Positions 1 through 7,470 of a DNA stretch of 15,000 bases are shown piece by piece. The DNA is from Symbiodinium natans. Taxonomy: Eukaryota > Sar > Dinophyceae > Suessiales > Symbiodiniaceae. The notes under the pieces were generated by a model, which saw only the letters and a program-made list of their open reading frames with translations, did no database searches and was not told the DNA's origin. Each line of letters opens with the position of its first letter. Within the stretch, counting starts at the first letter, position 1. The stretch spans positions 270,342 to 285,341 of the forward strand of contig CAJNDS010000302.1 in the NCBI GenBank assembly GCA_905221605.1, read 5' to 3'. The position numbers and the translations under genes were made by a program.

Positions 1-966
1 AAAAAAGCGGGGGGGTTAGGGGGGGCGCAGCCACCCCCATTTGCAATGTTCACACGATGTTCTTCAACTAGTTTCTTGGGCTGCCCTTGGGCTTTGAAGC
101 ACGCTTGGTACGGCTTAAAAGAAGCGGGGGGGGTTGGGGGGGGGCGCAGCCCCTCCCATTTGCAAACACCCTGCTCACATGATGGGTGTCAACAAGTTTC
201 TTGGGCTTTGAAGCGCGCTCTGCACGGCTTAAAAAAAGCGGGGGGGTTGGGGGGGGCGCAGCCCCCCCCATTTGCAAACACAATGCTCACACGATGCTTT
301 TCAACTAGTTTCTTGGGCTTTGAAGCACGCTTGGTACGGCTTAAAAGAAGCGGGGGTTGGGGGGGCTGTGCCCCCCATCTGCAAACACCCTGCTCACATG
401 ATGGGTTTCAACTAGTTTCTTGGGCTTCGGCTGAAAAAAAGCGGGGGGGTTGGGGGGGGCGCAGACCCCCCCATTTGCAAACACAATGCTCACACGATGT
501 TTTTCTACTAGTTTCTTGGGCTTTGAACGGCTTAAAAGAAGCGGGGGGGGTTGGGGGGTCTGCGCCCCCCATTTGCAAACACCCTGCTCACATGATGGGT
601 GTCAACAAGTTTCTTGGGCTTTGAAGCGCGCTCTGCACGGCTTAAAAAAGCGGGGGGGTTGGGGGGGGCGCAGCCCCCCCCAATTGCAAACACAATGCTC
701 ACACGATGCTTTTCAACTAGTTTCTTGGGCTTTGAAGCACGCTTGGTACGGCTTAAAAGAAGCGGGGGGGGGGTTGGGGGGGCTGTGCCCCCCATTTGCA
801 AACACCCTGCTCACATGATGGGTGTCAACAAGTTTCTTGGGCTTTGAAGCACGCTCTGCACGGCTTAAAAAAAAGCGGGGGGGTTGGGGGGGGCGCAGCC
901 GCCCCCATTTGCAAACACAATGCTCACACGATGTTTTTCAACTAGTTTCTTGGGCTTCGAAGCACG
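1..966. repeat. Dimeric satellite: nine alternating A/B monomers with a G/C hairpin
   Basis: Nine monomers start at about 1, 117, 231, 343, 434, 534, 644, 755 and 867. Each runs: A-run, GCGGGGG, TTGGGGGG, a G-run/C-run hairpin, ATTTGCAAACAC, GCTCACAYGATG, TTTCTTGGGCTTTGAAGC, ACGGCTT. Odd monomers (type A) carry ACAATGCTCACACGATG, CAACTAG and mostly GCTTGGTACGG; even monomers (type B) begin AAAAGAAGC and carry ACACCCTGCTCACATGATGG and usually CAACAAG. Type alternates strictly, so the real unit is a dimer of about 220 bp; the monomer at 343-433 has a type A-like CAACTAG. The first monomer has a short internal duplication of CTTGGGCT. Open frames across the array simply follow the repeat and differ from copy to copy, so I do not call a gene. 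The array is cut by the window's left edge and by the microsatellite on the right. Confidence 0.95.
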
Positions 967-1129
967 CTTCCTTTCTTCCTTCCTTGCTTCCTTCCTTTCT
1001 TCCTTCCTTTCTTCCTTCCTTGCTTCCTTCCTTTCTTCCTTCCCTCCTTTCTTCCTTCCTTCCTTCCTTCCTTGTTTTCTTCCTTTCTTTCATCCTTCCT
1101 TCCTTCCTTTCTTTCCTTCTTTCCTTCTA
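967..1129. repeat. Polypyrimidine (CTTC/CCTT)n microsatellite
   Basis: An almost pure C/T strand built from CTTCCTTT and CTTCCTTG blocks, with rare G or A interruptions. It starts inside the ninth satellite monomer, right after GAAGCACGC, so it probably expanded within that monomer. A mirror-symmetric purine/pyrimidine tract of this length could form triplex DNA. Confidence 0.95.
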
Positions 1130-1270
1130 AAACCTACCAGAAATAACGCTTTCCTATGAAACCACAGAGAAATTACTGTTTTTCGTACGAAAAACACGAA
1201 AATGCATCAAATCCTTTAAAAATATGGAGGGAATGGTGGTTTTCTTAGGAAAAACCAAGAAAATCAACCA
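1121..1270. repeat. Five degenerate 30-bp tandem units
   Basis: Cutting the sequence every 30 bases at 1121, 1151, 1181, 1211 and 1241 gives five aligned units beginning TTCCTTCTAAAACC, TTCCTATGAAACC, TTTCGTACGAAAAAC, ATCCTTTAAAAAT and TTTCTTAGGAAAAACC. A consensus is TTTCYTANGAAAAACC followed by ANGAAAAT. The fourth unit is most diverged. The third unit contains an 18-bp perfect palindrome (1178-1195, GTTTTTCGTACGAAAAAC). The array begins where the pyrimidine microsatellite ends. Its function is unknown. Confidence 0.7.
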
Positions 1271-1317
1271 AAAAAAAAAAAAAAGGCCCCCCCCAAAAAA
1301 AAAAAGACCCAAAAAAA
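1270..1317. repeat. A-run / C-run low-complexity tract
   Basis: Alternating homopolymers: 15 A, GG, 8 C, 11 A, GACCC, 7 A. No coding or regulatory content is visible. Confidence 0.9.
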
Positions 1318-1334
1318 TAGGCCCTCCTTTCGAA

Positions 1335-1406
1335 ACCCTAAACGAACCCTCAACCCGGAACCCTAAACCGTAAACCCGGCACCCTAAACCCTAAACCCAA
1401 CCCTCA
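1335..1406 (-). repeat. Interstitial telomeric tract, degenerate, CCCTAAA orientation
   Basis: About ten CCCTAAA-like units with many substitutions (CCCTCAACCCGG, CCCTAAACCG, CCCGGCACCCTAAA). The degeneracy suggests an old tract. It is the first of about 28 in the window and lies just after the repeat-dense left end. Confidence 0.85.
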
Positions 1407-1699
1407 TTGCTTGGGGTGCAGCGACTTGGGCGCTGCGGAATCACCATGCTCACGCGGATGCGCTGAGCCGGGCCGAGGCGGGTCGCGTAGCGTTAAAATT
1501 AAACAAGCTTTTGGCACTTCGCTCGACACCACTTGCGAAAACCCCGATTTCAGGATGGGCCATTCGGCCCTAAGCAACCCTATAAAGGGGCTATCGGGCA
1601 AAATAGCCCATGCTGGTTCGGCGCCTGCGTTGCCCAGCCGGCACGCCGCCAAGCACAAGGACTTGAGCGACTTGTTCTTGCCAAGTCCTTCGGAGTTGT
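1407..1699. other. Unique-looking GC-rich segment, no gene found
   Basis: A GC-rich stretch between two telomeric tracts. Open frames on both strands reach 84-103 codons but overlap each other and show no recognisable domain, and the longest runs into the telomeric tract. The one structured part is the inverted repeat at 1555-1611. Confidence 0.6.
1555..1611. mobile_element. Short imperfect inverted repeat (57 bp), hairpin or MITE-like
   Basis: The left arm ATGGGCCATTCGGCCC pairs imperfectly with the right arm GGGCAAAATAGCCCAT; the outer six bases ATGGGC/GCCCAT pair perfectly, and ACCCTATAAAGGGG closes the apex. A nested hairpin GGGCC-ATTC-GGCCC overlaps the left arm. No target-site duplication is evident. 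It may be a small non-autonomous element remnant or simply a local palindrome. Confidence 0.4.
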
Positions 1700-1724
1700 G
1701 GGGTTTAGGGTTTAGGGTTTAGGG
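1700..1724 (+). repeat. Interstitial telomeric tract, TTTAGGG orientation
   Basis: Three GGGTTTA units ending in a GGGCTT variant. It is short and nearly perfect. Confidence 0.9.
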
Positions 1725-1863
1725 CTTCCAGAAAGCACACCCAAGTGCTTCAGGGCTGGGAAGCATGGCCTGTGTAGGCACGCTCTTTTGGTGCTCTATC
1801 CGAGAAGGGGCAATCAAGCGGAACAGGCCCCCGCATAACAGTCTGCCACCTCAGAACTGGTCA

Positions 1864-1893
1864 TTTAGGGTTTAGGGTTTAGGGTTATAGGGT
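1864..1893 (+). repeat. Interstitial telomeric tract, TTTAGGG orientation
   Basis: Three perfect TTTAGGG units followed by the variants TTATAGGG and TTAATC. The 139 bases between this and the previous tract hold no recognisable gene, only a small hairpin (AAGCAC/GTGCTT, 1733-1750). Confidence 0.9.
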
Positions 1894-2127
1894 TAATCAC
1901 CTTTCTCAGGGCCCGAGCCCTCTGTTGTCCAAGTATACGTATCTATAGTTCTCTGCTGAGAAACCCTGCCCCCCCTCACGAACCCGAAAGAGCCCGGACC
2001 CTAAATCGCTAAGCCCAGGCTCCGGTAGAGAACTCATCCGCAACACCGGCCGCATCCGCCAAGTTGGAGCTCAAGACAAGCATCTCCTTGACTCAATGCT
2101 TACTTCTCCGATTCCAAGGGGAAAAAC

Positions 2128-2243
2128 GGTTAGACGGTACTATTCCTACTAAAGAAAGGAAACCCCAAAAGCTCAAAGTTCAGTAGGTTAAACTGTATTA
2201 TTACTACTAAGTAAGGAAACCCAAAAAGCTTAAAGTTCAACTA
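2128..2243. repeat. 58-bp tandem duplication, two diverged copies
   Basis: Copy 1 (2128-2185) begins GGTTAGACGGTACTATT and copy 2 (2186-2243) begins GGTTAAACTGTATTATT. Both continue with ACTACTAA/CTACTAAA, AAGGAAACCC, AAAAGCTYAAAGTTCA. Copies abut exactly and are roughly 80% alike by eye, so the duplication is not recent. Confidence 0.85.
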
Positions 2244-2471
2244 TTGGCTAGCAGGGCTGCGAGACGGCATCGGGGATCCTAAACCTTCAGCCATTGCACC
2301 CCCCCAATTTTGCGGGAAGGGTTGTAGGGAGTCATCTTCTAGCCCACTCTAGCTCATGTTCAAGGAATACTCCGCTCTCTCGGCAATATTCCCCTTCCTT
2401 CTGAGAACTGAGCCCGAGGCCACCAAGCAAAAACATGCTGCCAACTGAGAAATAAAAAAACACCCTACCTC

Positions 2472-2506
2472 GTAATTTTTTTTTAAATTTTTTAAAAAAA
2501 AATTAC
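2472..2506. repeat. AT-rich perfect inverted repeat (13-bp arms)
   Basis: GTAAT8 (2472-2484) pairs with A8TTAC-type right arm (2494-2506) across a nine-base AT spacer. It can form a hairpin or cruciform. It lies between CCTACCTC and CTGGATCC with no obvious target duplication. Confidence 0.7.
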
Positions 2507-2603
2507 CTGGATCCTCTGAATGGCACCAATGGGAAGAGATGCGCATCTGAAATGCTTGCCTAAACCCTAGGGGTTCGGGCCTGGGCTTCGGGCTTAGGAA
2601 GGA

Positions 2604-2690
2604 TTTAGGGTTTAGGGTTTAGGGTTTAGGGTTTAGGGTTTAGGGTTTAGGGTTTAGGGTTTAGGGTTTAGGGTTTAGGGTTTAGGGTTT
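2604..2690 (+). repeat. Interstitial telomeric tract, longest in the window
   Basis: About twelve uninterrupted perfect TTTAGGG units, ending in GGGTTTCGGGTT. The lack of substitutions contrasts with tracts such as 1335-1406 and suggests recent insertion, expansion or homogenisation. Confidence 0.97.
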
Positions 2691-3132
2691 CGGGTTCTGA
2701 AGGACCTGACGTCCAACTGCCGAGTGGCCAGGGACGGGCAAGTGCCAATGAGGCCGCCGATGGACTGAAATCCCGCAGATCGCATGCCAGCCCGGGGCAT
2801 CAACAAACCTCGTCTCCACACCAATAGAATACGTTGAAGACATGACCATTTCCAAATCTAACCCACAGGGTCCATTTGTAGTACTATTCTGGCATTAAGG
2901 ACCCAAAAACCCTATTTTGTCTGGCTTCTGGGTACCTCATGTCATAATAGTACTACAAACGGACCCTCTAACAAGTCTCTGCCGCATGAAGATGCTGATC
3001 GTGCAACAGTTGGGCCCAAACTTGCAGTTGGCTGCCCCAGAACTGAACTTACAACCGCACGGGTTACACTGTGTCGTTACGAAATTGGAATCCTGCAAAC
3101 CCTATACCCGTTTTACGGCTAGGACTGCTGCA
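2691..3132. other. Unique-looking segment, no gene found
   Basis: A segment between oppositely oriented telomeric tracts. The only structure I see is the inverted-repeat element at 2867-2967. Open frames of about 80 codons run into the next telomeric tract and are not credible genes. Confidence 0.6.
2867..2967. mobile_element. MITE-like element, 22-bp terminal inverted repeats
   Basis: The left end (2867-2888, beginning AGGGTCCATTTGTAG) is the reverse complement of the right end (2946-2967, ending CAAACGGACCCT) at 21 of 22 positions. Pairing continues less perfectly inward, so almost the whole 101 bp can fold into one hairpin. TCTAAC occurs at 2857-2862, close to the left end, and again at 2967-2972 at the right end, but not symmetrically, so a target-site duplication is not shown. 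It has no coding capacity; the family is unassigned. Confidence 0.65.
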
Positions 3133-3177
3133 CCTAAACCCTTAACCCTAAACCCTAAACTCTAAACCCTAAACCCA
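3133..3177 (-). repeat. Interstitial telomeric tract, CCCTAAA orientation
   Basis: About six units, with variants CCCTTAA and CTCTAAA among perfect CCCTAAA copies. Confidence 0.92.
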
Positions 3178-3303
3178 TTCCTACAAAAAAAGTGTCTTGG
3201 GCGCTCTCTGGCCTTTCTTCCTCAGTCAAGAGTCGCTTCAGGGTCTTGTTGCCCTTCAGGCCATCCTTGAGGGAGGCAGCGCCTGGGCCGCAAGGGCTCA
3301 GGG

Positions 3304-3324
3304 CTCAGGGTTTAGGGTTTAGGG
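3304..3324 (+). repeat. Interstitial telomeric tract, TTTAGGG orientation
   Basis: Two to three units preceded by the variant GGGCTCAGGGCTCA. It lies 8 bp from the left end of the next inverted-repeat element. Confidence 0.88.
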
Positions 3325-3331
3325 CCAGGCC

Positions 3332-3481
3332 CATACTTGGAGGTTCATGGTACGTATTAACCAATGATAACTGTACTTATAACTGTTTTTTATAACCATG
3401 TTAGGGCACTTCAGGGGCTTATAAGTGCAGTTATAAGTACAGTTATACTTGGATAAGAAGTACCATGAACCTCCAAGTATG
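3332..3481. mobile_element. MITE-like element, 54-bp two-block inverted repeat
   Basis: Outer blocks 3332-3353 (beginning CATACTTGGAGGTTCATGG) and 3460-3481 are perfect reverse complements over 22 bp. Inner blocks 3367-3385 (ATAACTGTACTTATAACTG) and 3428-3446 are perfect over 19 bp. The 13-bp segments between blocks match only partly (about 8 of 13), so the arms total 54 bp around a 42-bp centre. No coding capacity and no clear target-site duplication. The size and structure fit a miniature inverted-repeat transposable element; superfamily unknown. Confidence 0.7.
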
Positions 3482-4380
3482 TGCAGTTGTCTTAGTTGGG
3501 CCCCTAAGCATAAGTAGGCTCCGCATTAGAGCAGCACCCCCAAATAGAACCCTAGCCCTTTTTTTGGGAACCCGAGGATGAGCCTCCAGGGCTATTCTTA
3601 TGCGAAAGAAGCCCCGATTTCAGTGAGGCTTAGGAGCCATCAGCAACAGAAGTATAAACAGAACGGGGAAACCCAGAGGTCGTGAATGTGTGCCGCTTGG
3701 CAATTGACCCGAGTATATTTATAACGGGACCATAAGGGATAAATTATTCATGACCCGGTTTTGTGTAGGTAGCCCCGATTAAGCGTTTTTCCCGAAAAGA
3801 ATTATAGAGGCCTGCCCCACCTGCAATTGTGCGAAGATCGCGGCCCGGAGATGAAGGGTCAGGGGCCGGGGAGCCAAGAACGAAAAATAGGCTTGAAAAA
3901 GAAACTCCGGAATTTTCTGGTGTCCGGCTGTATTTAAATTCCTTTTGGAATTTCATTGCGAAACAGGCCCCCAAACATTTTTGCCAAGGGAGTAGCCCAC
4001 GAGCTGCCCTGATTTGCTTTAGTCCATTGTCTCGGTTACCCGCAGCAGTCCGCGGCATCCCTGGCCAGGGGAGTTACAGAGCCCTGATAAAGCTGAGACC
4101 CCTCAAGCCTCGAGGCTTCATCCTCAATCCTCGACTCCTCCCCGCCCTACCCCCAGACCCCAACCCAGGTTACTGCGGACCCCCAAAATTGTTTGGGGGG
4201 GGGGGGGGCTGGACACACAAGCGAGTCCAACATTAGTAGATATTCAAACCCCTATAGTATTTTGAGGCTGCCTTCGTCTCCGACGTAGTTGTCCGCCAAG
4301 TTGAGTTCCTCAAACCTTGCTTTGCAGCAGCAAGCACGAGCCCTAAACCCCAATAAACTTCTCTCAGGCATTCGAAACGT
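3482..4380. other. Unique-looking segment, no gene found
   Basis: About 900 bp with overlapping open frames on opposite strands (135 codons plus at 3829-4236, 104 codons minus at 3744-4058). Neither has a recognisable motif, and the plus frame ends through the G14 run, so I do not call a gene. A motif GGGACCATAAGGGATAAATT (3726-3745) recurs in similar form at 13465. Also visible: a 14-bp palindrome AAGCCTCGAGGCTT (4105-4118). Confidence 0.5.
4180..4208. repeat. C5/G14 hairpin with long G-run
   Basis: CCCCCAAA (4180-4187) pairs with TTTGGGGG (4192-4199) across ATTG, and the G-run continues to 14 bases (4195-4208). It is one of seven runs of 13 or more G or C in the window. Confidence 0.8.
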
Positions 4381-4400
4381 CAAACCCCAAACCCTAAACC
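4381..4400 (-). repeat. Short interstitial telomeric tract, CCCTAAA orientation
   Basis: AAACCCC, AAACCCT, AAACCG: about two and a half units, partly degenerate. A further lone CCCTAAACCCC lies at 4341-4351. Confidence 0.7.
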
Positions 4401-4556
4401 GCATGAGTCAACTGTGCAAGGACCATACAAGGTAGCGATCGATCCCGGTCCAAAGATCCGCCTAGCCCCAAACGTGCACAGACACAAGGAGAACTCAAAG
4501 TGGCGCACCCAAGCATTTGGTAGGATACTTTGCACTCCCATGGCATCTAAAGAGCA

Positions 4557-4611
4557 AGACCCTAAACCCCAAACCCTAAAAGCCTAAACCCTAAACCCTA
4601 AACTCTAAACA
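4557..4611 (-). repeat. Interstitial telomeric tract, CCCTAAA orientation
   Basis: About seven units with variants CCCCAAA, CTCTAAA and an inserted AGC. The 156 bases before it show no recognisable gene. Confidence 0.9.
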
Positions 4612-4718
4612 CACCAAACCCTCGGCGCGCGGCACAGACTCAGCACTGCGCTCCTGCAACTTCTCCTGAGAATCGGCAAGTTGCTTGTCGTGGCCAAGTA
4701 GGTGTAGCATTATGCAAA

Positions 4719-4785
4719 GTTAGGGTTTAGGGTTTAGGGTTTAGGGTTTAGGGTTTAGGGGTTAGGGGTTAGGGGTTAGGGTTTC
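4719..4785 (+). repeat. Interstitial telomeric tract with a block of GGGGTTA variants
   Basis: About six TTTAGGG units followed by three consecutive GGGGTTA units, then GGGTTTCTTG. Clustering of one variant in adjacent units points to local amplification after mutation or to an altered template. Confidence 0.95.
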
Positions 4786-4919
4786 TTGATGGCGTGGGTA
4801 GTTGGATCTTGGAAGCAGGCTTTACTTCAAAACCCCCCGGCAGCAGCCCAGCGTCGAAGATGGAACGGATGGCCTGGCGAGCGGATTGCGGGGACTCTCA
4901 GGTGGCGCGAACATCAGAC

Positions 4920-4951
4920 AGGGTTTAGGGTTTAGGGTTTAGGGTTTAGGG
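4920..4951 (+). repeat. Interstitial telomeric tract, TTTAGGG orientation
   Basis: Four to five perfect TTTAGGG units with no variants. Confidence 0.95.
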
Positions 4952-5544
4952 AAGGTCGCTTAGTTGTGCGGTAGGCTTAGCAATGGTCGGGGGGGGGGGG
5001 GGACTTCGAGGGCATCTGTCATGACGTGAAGCTTGATGTTTAAAAATATCCTCACCGAATTTATATAAGGAACCCTATAGATACACTCACCAACGACAGC
5101 AAGATAAACCCTGTTCACGTGTCCCGACCTTTTGGGTCGGCCCTCGCGCCTGCGACCCATAGCGCTGCGCACATTGATGGATGGAGACCTGTCAGGGCTT
5201 CGATTCTCAGCTGCTGAGTTCAGAAGCCCCAAAACAGTGGACACTTTCAGTTCTACAGGGGGTGATCGTATCCCAAAAGTGCGAAGTGTACTCATTCAGC
5301 TACTAAGGATTCATACGCTTCATGTGCACATCTCCCACCTTTGCTCGAAGCCTGTTAAGCGCTCTGACAGCACTTAGGAAAGGAGCAACAACGGACGTCC
5401 ATCCCCACCACCTAATTTGAAGGCCGCCCCGGCATTCCTTTCTGAAATCCCGGAACCCACAACCCCCAAACTTCAGGGGTATAAGGGGGGGATCCCTGGA
5501 AGGGACCCTTCATCTCATTCCCTATACAACCCCTCTATAACCCT
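4952..5544. other. Unique-looking segment with G14 run, no gene found
   Basis: A G14 run lies at 4989-5002. Opposing open frames of 111 codons (minus, 4960-5295) and 81 codons (plus, 5132-5377) overlap; the first ends in residues encoded by the G-run. No domain is recognisable on either strand. Confidence 0.5.
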
Positions 5545-5631
5545 TATATATATATATATATACAAAAATGTATACATATGTATATATATATATATATGTG
5601 TGTATGTGTATAATATATATATATATATATT
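5545..5631. repeat. AT microsatellite
   Basis: (TA)n with internal TACAAAAATGTATACATATG and TGTGTGTATGTG interruptions. Overlapping open frames through it translate to Tyr/Ile repeats and are artefacts. Confidence 0.95.
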
Positions 5632-6137
5632 GTACATTCTGGACTGAAAACACCCGTGCGCTTTAGCCCGAAGCACCAAACCGAACCCTTTTACCCCACA
5701 TCCCCGATGCATCCTCGCGCCCTGCGCCATGGGGGGGGCACCTGTGGGTTGTCCAGCTTCTGTAGGTTGAGGACCGGGTAGCCCAAGTCCAGCACCTTTT
5801 TCCAGACCCTCCAACCGAGCTGAGGGTTTAGAGTTTAGGGTTTTCAGCACAACTCTGTTTTGGGGTGCCTCTAGCAGCGTAAGACTCCGATAGGTTTAGA
5901 AGTGTTTTTTGGCCGCCTGCCTGGCCATGCACTGCGGGGCGCACTGTATATGGGACAGGATGAGCGGGACCCTTCGGGATGTAGACCCTTTCAATAAGGT
6001 GCCTGTTTAAAAGAGCAAGAATAGGGTTGAGAAGGGCTACCTTTTCAGGATCCCTCTATCGCTACCTAGTACTGTAGGGTGAGAAAGTTACTACTTAGTT
6101 ACTTCCGACTCCTCTTAGCCTAAGGCCCAAAGGCGGG
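5632..6137. other. Unique-looking segment with one short telomeric tract
   Basis: The only recognisable item is a short degenerate TTTAGGG tract at 5822-5842 (GGGTTTAGAGTTTAGGGTTT). No gene or RNA is recognised. Confidence 0.6.
5822..5842 (+). repeat. Short interstitial telomeric tract, TTTAGGG orientation
   Basis: Two to three units, one carrying an A substitution (TTTAGAG). Confidence 0.75.
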
Positions 6138-6157
6138 ATTTAGGGTTTAGGGTTTAG
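6138..6157 (+). repeat. Interstitial telomeric tract, TTTAGGG orientation
   Basis: GGGATTTAGGGTTTAGGGTT, about two and a half units, ending in TTTAGTC. The 233 bases that follow, up to the next tract, hold no recognisable gene. Confidence 0.85.
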
Positions 6158-6390
6158 TCTTTATTATAGCAGGGGTTCGTACCCTGATGTAGGGGAGAAC
6201 TCTGAGGCATGTAGTTTAAATTTTGATCCCGATACGATTCAAGAAACATTCATTCCTCACCTGGGGGGTATCGGAGTCTCTGGGTCGGCTACATGATCCA
6301 TGCTTTGGGCTTTAGGCTGACAAGGCTTAGAGGGCTTGAGGCTGAGCTGAACACGCTTTTTGGGATCTTGACTGGCCCTAAACTTGTCTG

Positions 6391-6444
6391 ACCCTAAACC
6401 CTAAACCCTAAACCCTAAACCCTAAACCCTCAACCCTGAGCCCT
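6391..6444 (-). repeat. Interstitial telomeric tract, CCCTAAA orientation
   Basis: About six perfect CCCTAAA units, then the variants CCCTCAA, CCCTGAG and CCCTAGA, so decay is concentrated at one end. Confidence 0.93.
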
Positions 6445-6501
6445 AGAATGACGGTGCAATGGCCAGGGTCAAGGATGCAACCTCCTGAAGAGGGCTTGGG
6501 G

Positions 6502-6610
6502 TTGGGATGTTCCTCCCTGATACCAACTTTTAGCAGTCCTTAGTAGGGATGAGCATAGGGGGCACTCGAATTCCCACTAAGGACTGTTTCTGTAACGGGG
6601 AACATCCCAA
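6502..6610. mobile_element. MITE-like inverted repeat, 109 bp
   Basis: Outer arms TTGGGATGTTCC (6502-6513) and GGAACATCCCAA (6599-6610) are perfect reverse complements. Inner arms CAGTCCTTAGTAGGGA (6534-6549) and TTCCCACTAAGGACTG (6571-6586) match at 14 of 16. Segments between blocks have diverged. No coding capacity and no clear target-site duplication. Confidence 0.6.
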
Positions 6611-7050
6611 GTTGAGGGTTCCTAGGTAATCAGTTTCAAAAACGGACAGGCACGGCAGCCATCCGGAGGTAAGACTGTCGCCTCCCAAAACACCTTCTAG
6701 GTACTTTGGGTTGCATATGGGGTTTCCGAAAATAGTACCCTTTCTAGAGTCCCTTCAAGGGGATTCTATTGTATTTGGGGTATAAACGGAGGTACCCCCC
6801 CCCCATTTGGGAAATACCCATGTAATATCATGTAATCATAACACCATGAAACAGTGCAGTTCTTCATGCCAGCATATGGTCAGAAAAGTCAAAGGCTTCC
6901 AGAGTTTGTTTAAAGGATTAGGCGTTTAAGGGTTTGAGGTCCTTGCAAGCCTCTCGAACTATGCAGCCAAAATCTCACGCAACCCCCTCCCCCGCACCCC
7001 CATGCAAGAATATATTGGTATATCGCAGTCCCGCAGTCCCTGCCTTTTGT
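6611..7050. other. Unique-looking segment with small hairpin and C10 run
   Basis: No gene recognised. AGAGTCCCTTCAAGGGGATTCT spans 6747-6768 as a hairpin (arms GAGTCCCTT and AAGGGGATTC, one gap, one mismatch), flanked by GTACCC and GGTACC that weakly extend the symmetry. A C10 run lies at 6795-6804. Confidence 0.5.
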
Positions 7051-7094
7051 CTAAACCCTAAACCCTAAACCCTAAACCCTAAACCCTAAACCCT
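7051..7094 (-). repeat. Interstitial telomeric tract, CCCTAAA orientation
   Basis: Six nearly perfect CCCTAAA units. Confidence 0.95.
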
Positions 7095-7182
7095 CACCCG
7101 GCCTCGCGCGTGCCTGCCCCAGTCGGCAAGCTCACGGGCATCACTGGGTCTGCGGCGGCCATGGTGAGAACCTGGGCTTTAG

Positions 7183-7199
7183 TGTTTAGGGTTTAGGGT
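7183..7199 (+). repeat. Short interstitial telomeric tract, TTTAGGG orientation
   Basis: GTGTTTAGGGTTTAGGG: two units, 88 bp after an opposite-orientation tract. A G15 run follows at 7228-7242. Confidence 0.85.
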
Positions 7200-7305
7200 A
7201 GCTACTATTTAAAGTTTCCAAAATTAAGGGGGGGGGGGGGGGTCCTTATTCTTCCGGAATCCTACTTATTTGTGTGACTCTATTCGCTGATTTTCCTAAA
7301 CACCC

Positions 7306-7470
7306 ATTTGCTTAAGAACCCCCCCCCAAAAAAAAACATAATATAATACTAAGCCATTTTTTGCCCTTGTAACGAAGAATGTTTCCCTTTTTTGTGGTGT
7401 AGCACAATAAATAATCCGTTTTGCCCGAATAAGGAAGATGTTTTTCATTTGTGGGAGTTCTTAAGCAAAT
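7306..7470. mobile_element. MITE-like element with 14-bp terminal inverted repeats
   Basis: ATTTGCTTAAGAAC (7306-7319) and GTTCTTAAGCAAAT (7457-7470) are perfect reverse complements 165 bp apart, end to end. The AT-rich interior has a C9A9 run next to the left end and two diverged direct copies of a roughly 40-bp segment, at about 7356-7398 and 7418-7456 (shared TTTTGCCC, GAAGA, TGTTT, TTTGTGG). A 64-codon minus-strand frame covers it but looks incidental. No target-site duplication is clear. Confidence 0.6.

Larger units (their letters stand above)
1894..2603. other. Non-coding mosaic segment between telomeric tracts
   Basis: No open frame here exceeds 65 codons and none is recognisable. 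It holds an 8-bp inverted pair TTTCTCAG/CTGAGAAA (1902-1909 and 1956-1963), the 58-bp tandem duplication at 2128, the AT palindrome at 2472, and a single divergent CCTAAACCCTAGGGG junction just before the long telomeric tract. Confidence 0.6.

Noticed and set aside
46-818. Long overlapping open frames (up to 192 codons) on both strands at the left end
   Set aside because: They follow the tandem satellite and translate its A/B units; frames shift between copies with monomer length and no conserved protein pattern remains.
1-966. CRISPR array
   Set aside because: Units are contiguous and diverge in pairs, with no constant repeat separated by unique spacers; the rest of the window is eukaryotic in character.
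2604-2690. A true chromosome end
   Set aside because: The tract is only about twelve units and non-telomeric DNA continues on both sides, so it is interstitial.
3744-4236. Opposing 104- and 135-codon frames
   Set aside because: They overlap each other, the plus frame runs into the G14 run, and nothing resembles a known family.
7201-7260. Weak inverted similarity around the G15 run (AAGTTTCC...AAGG and CCTTATTCTTCCGGAATCC)
   Set aside because: Matches are scattered and not better than expected for short AT-rich segments.
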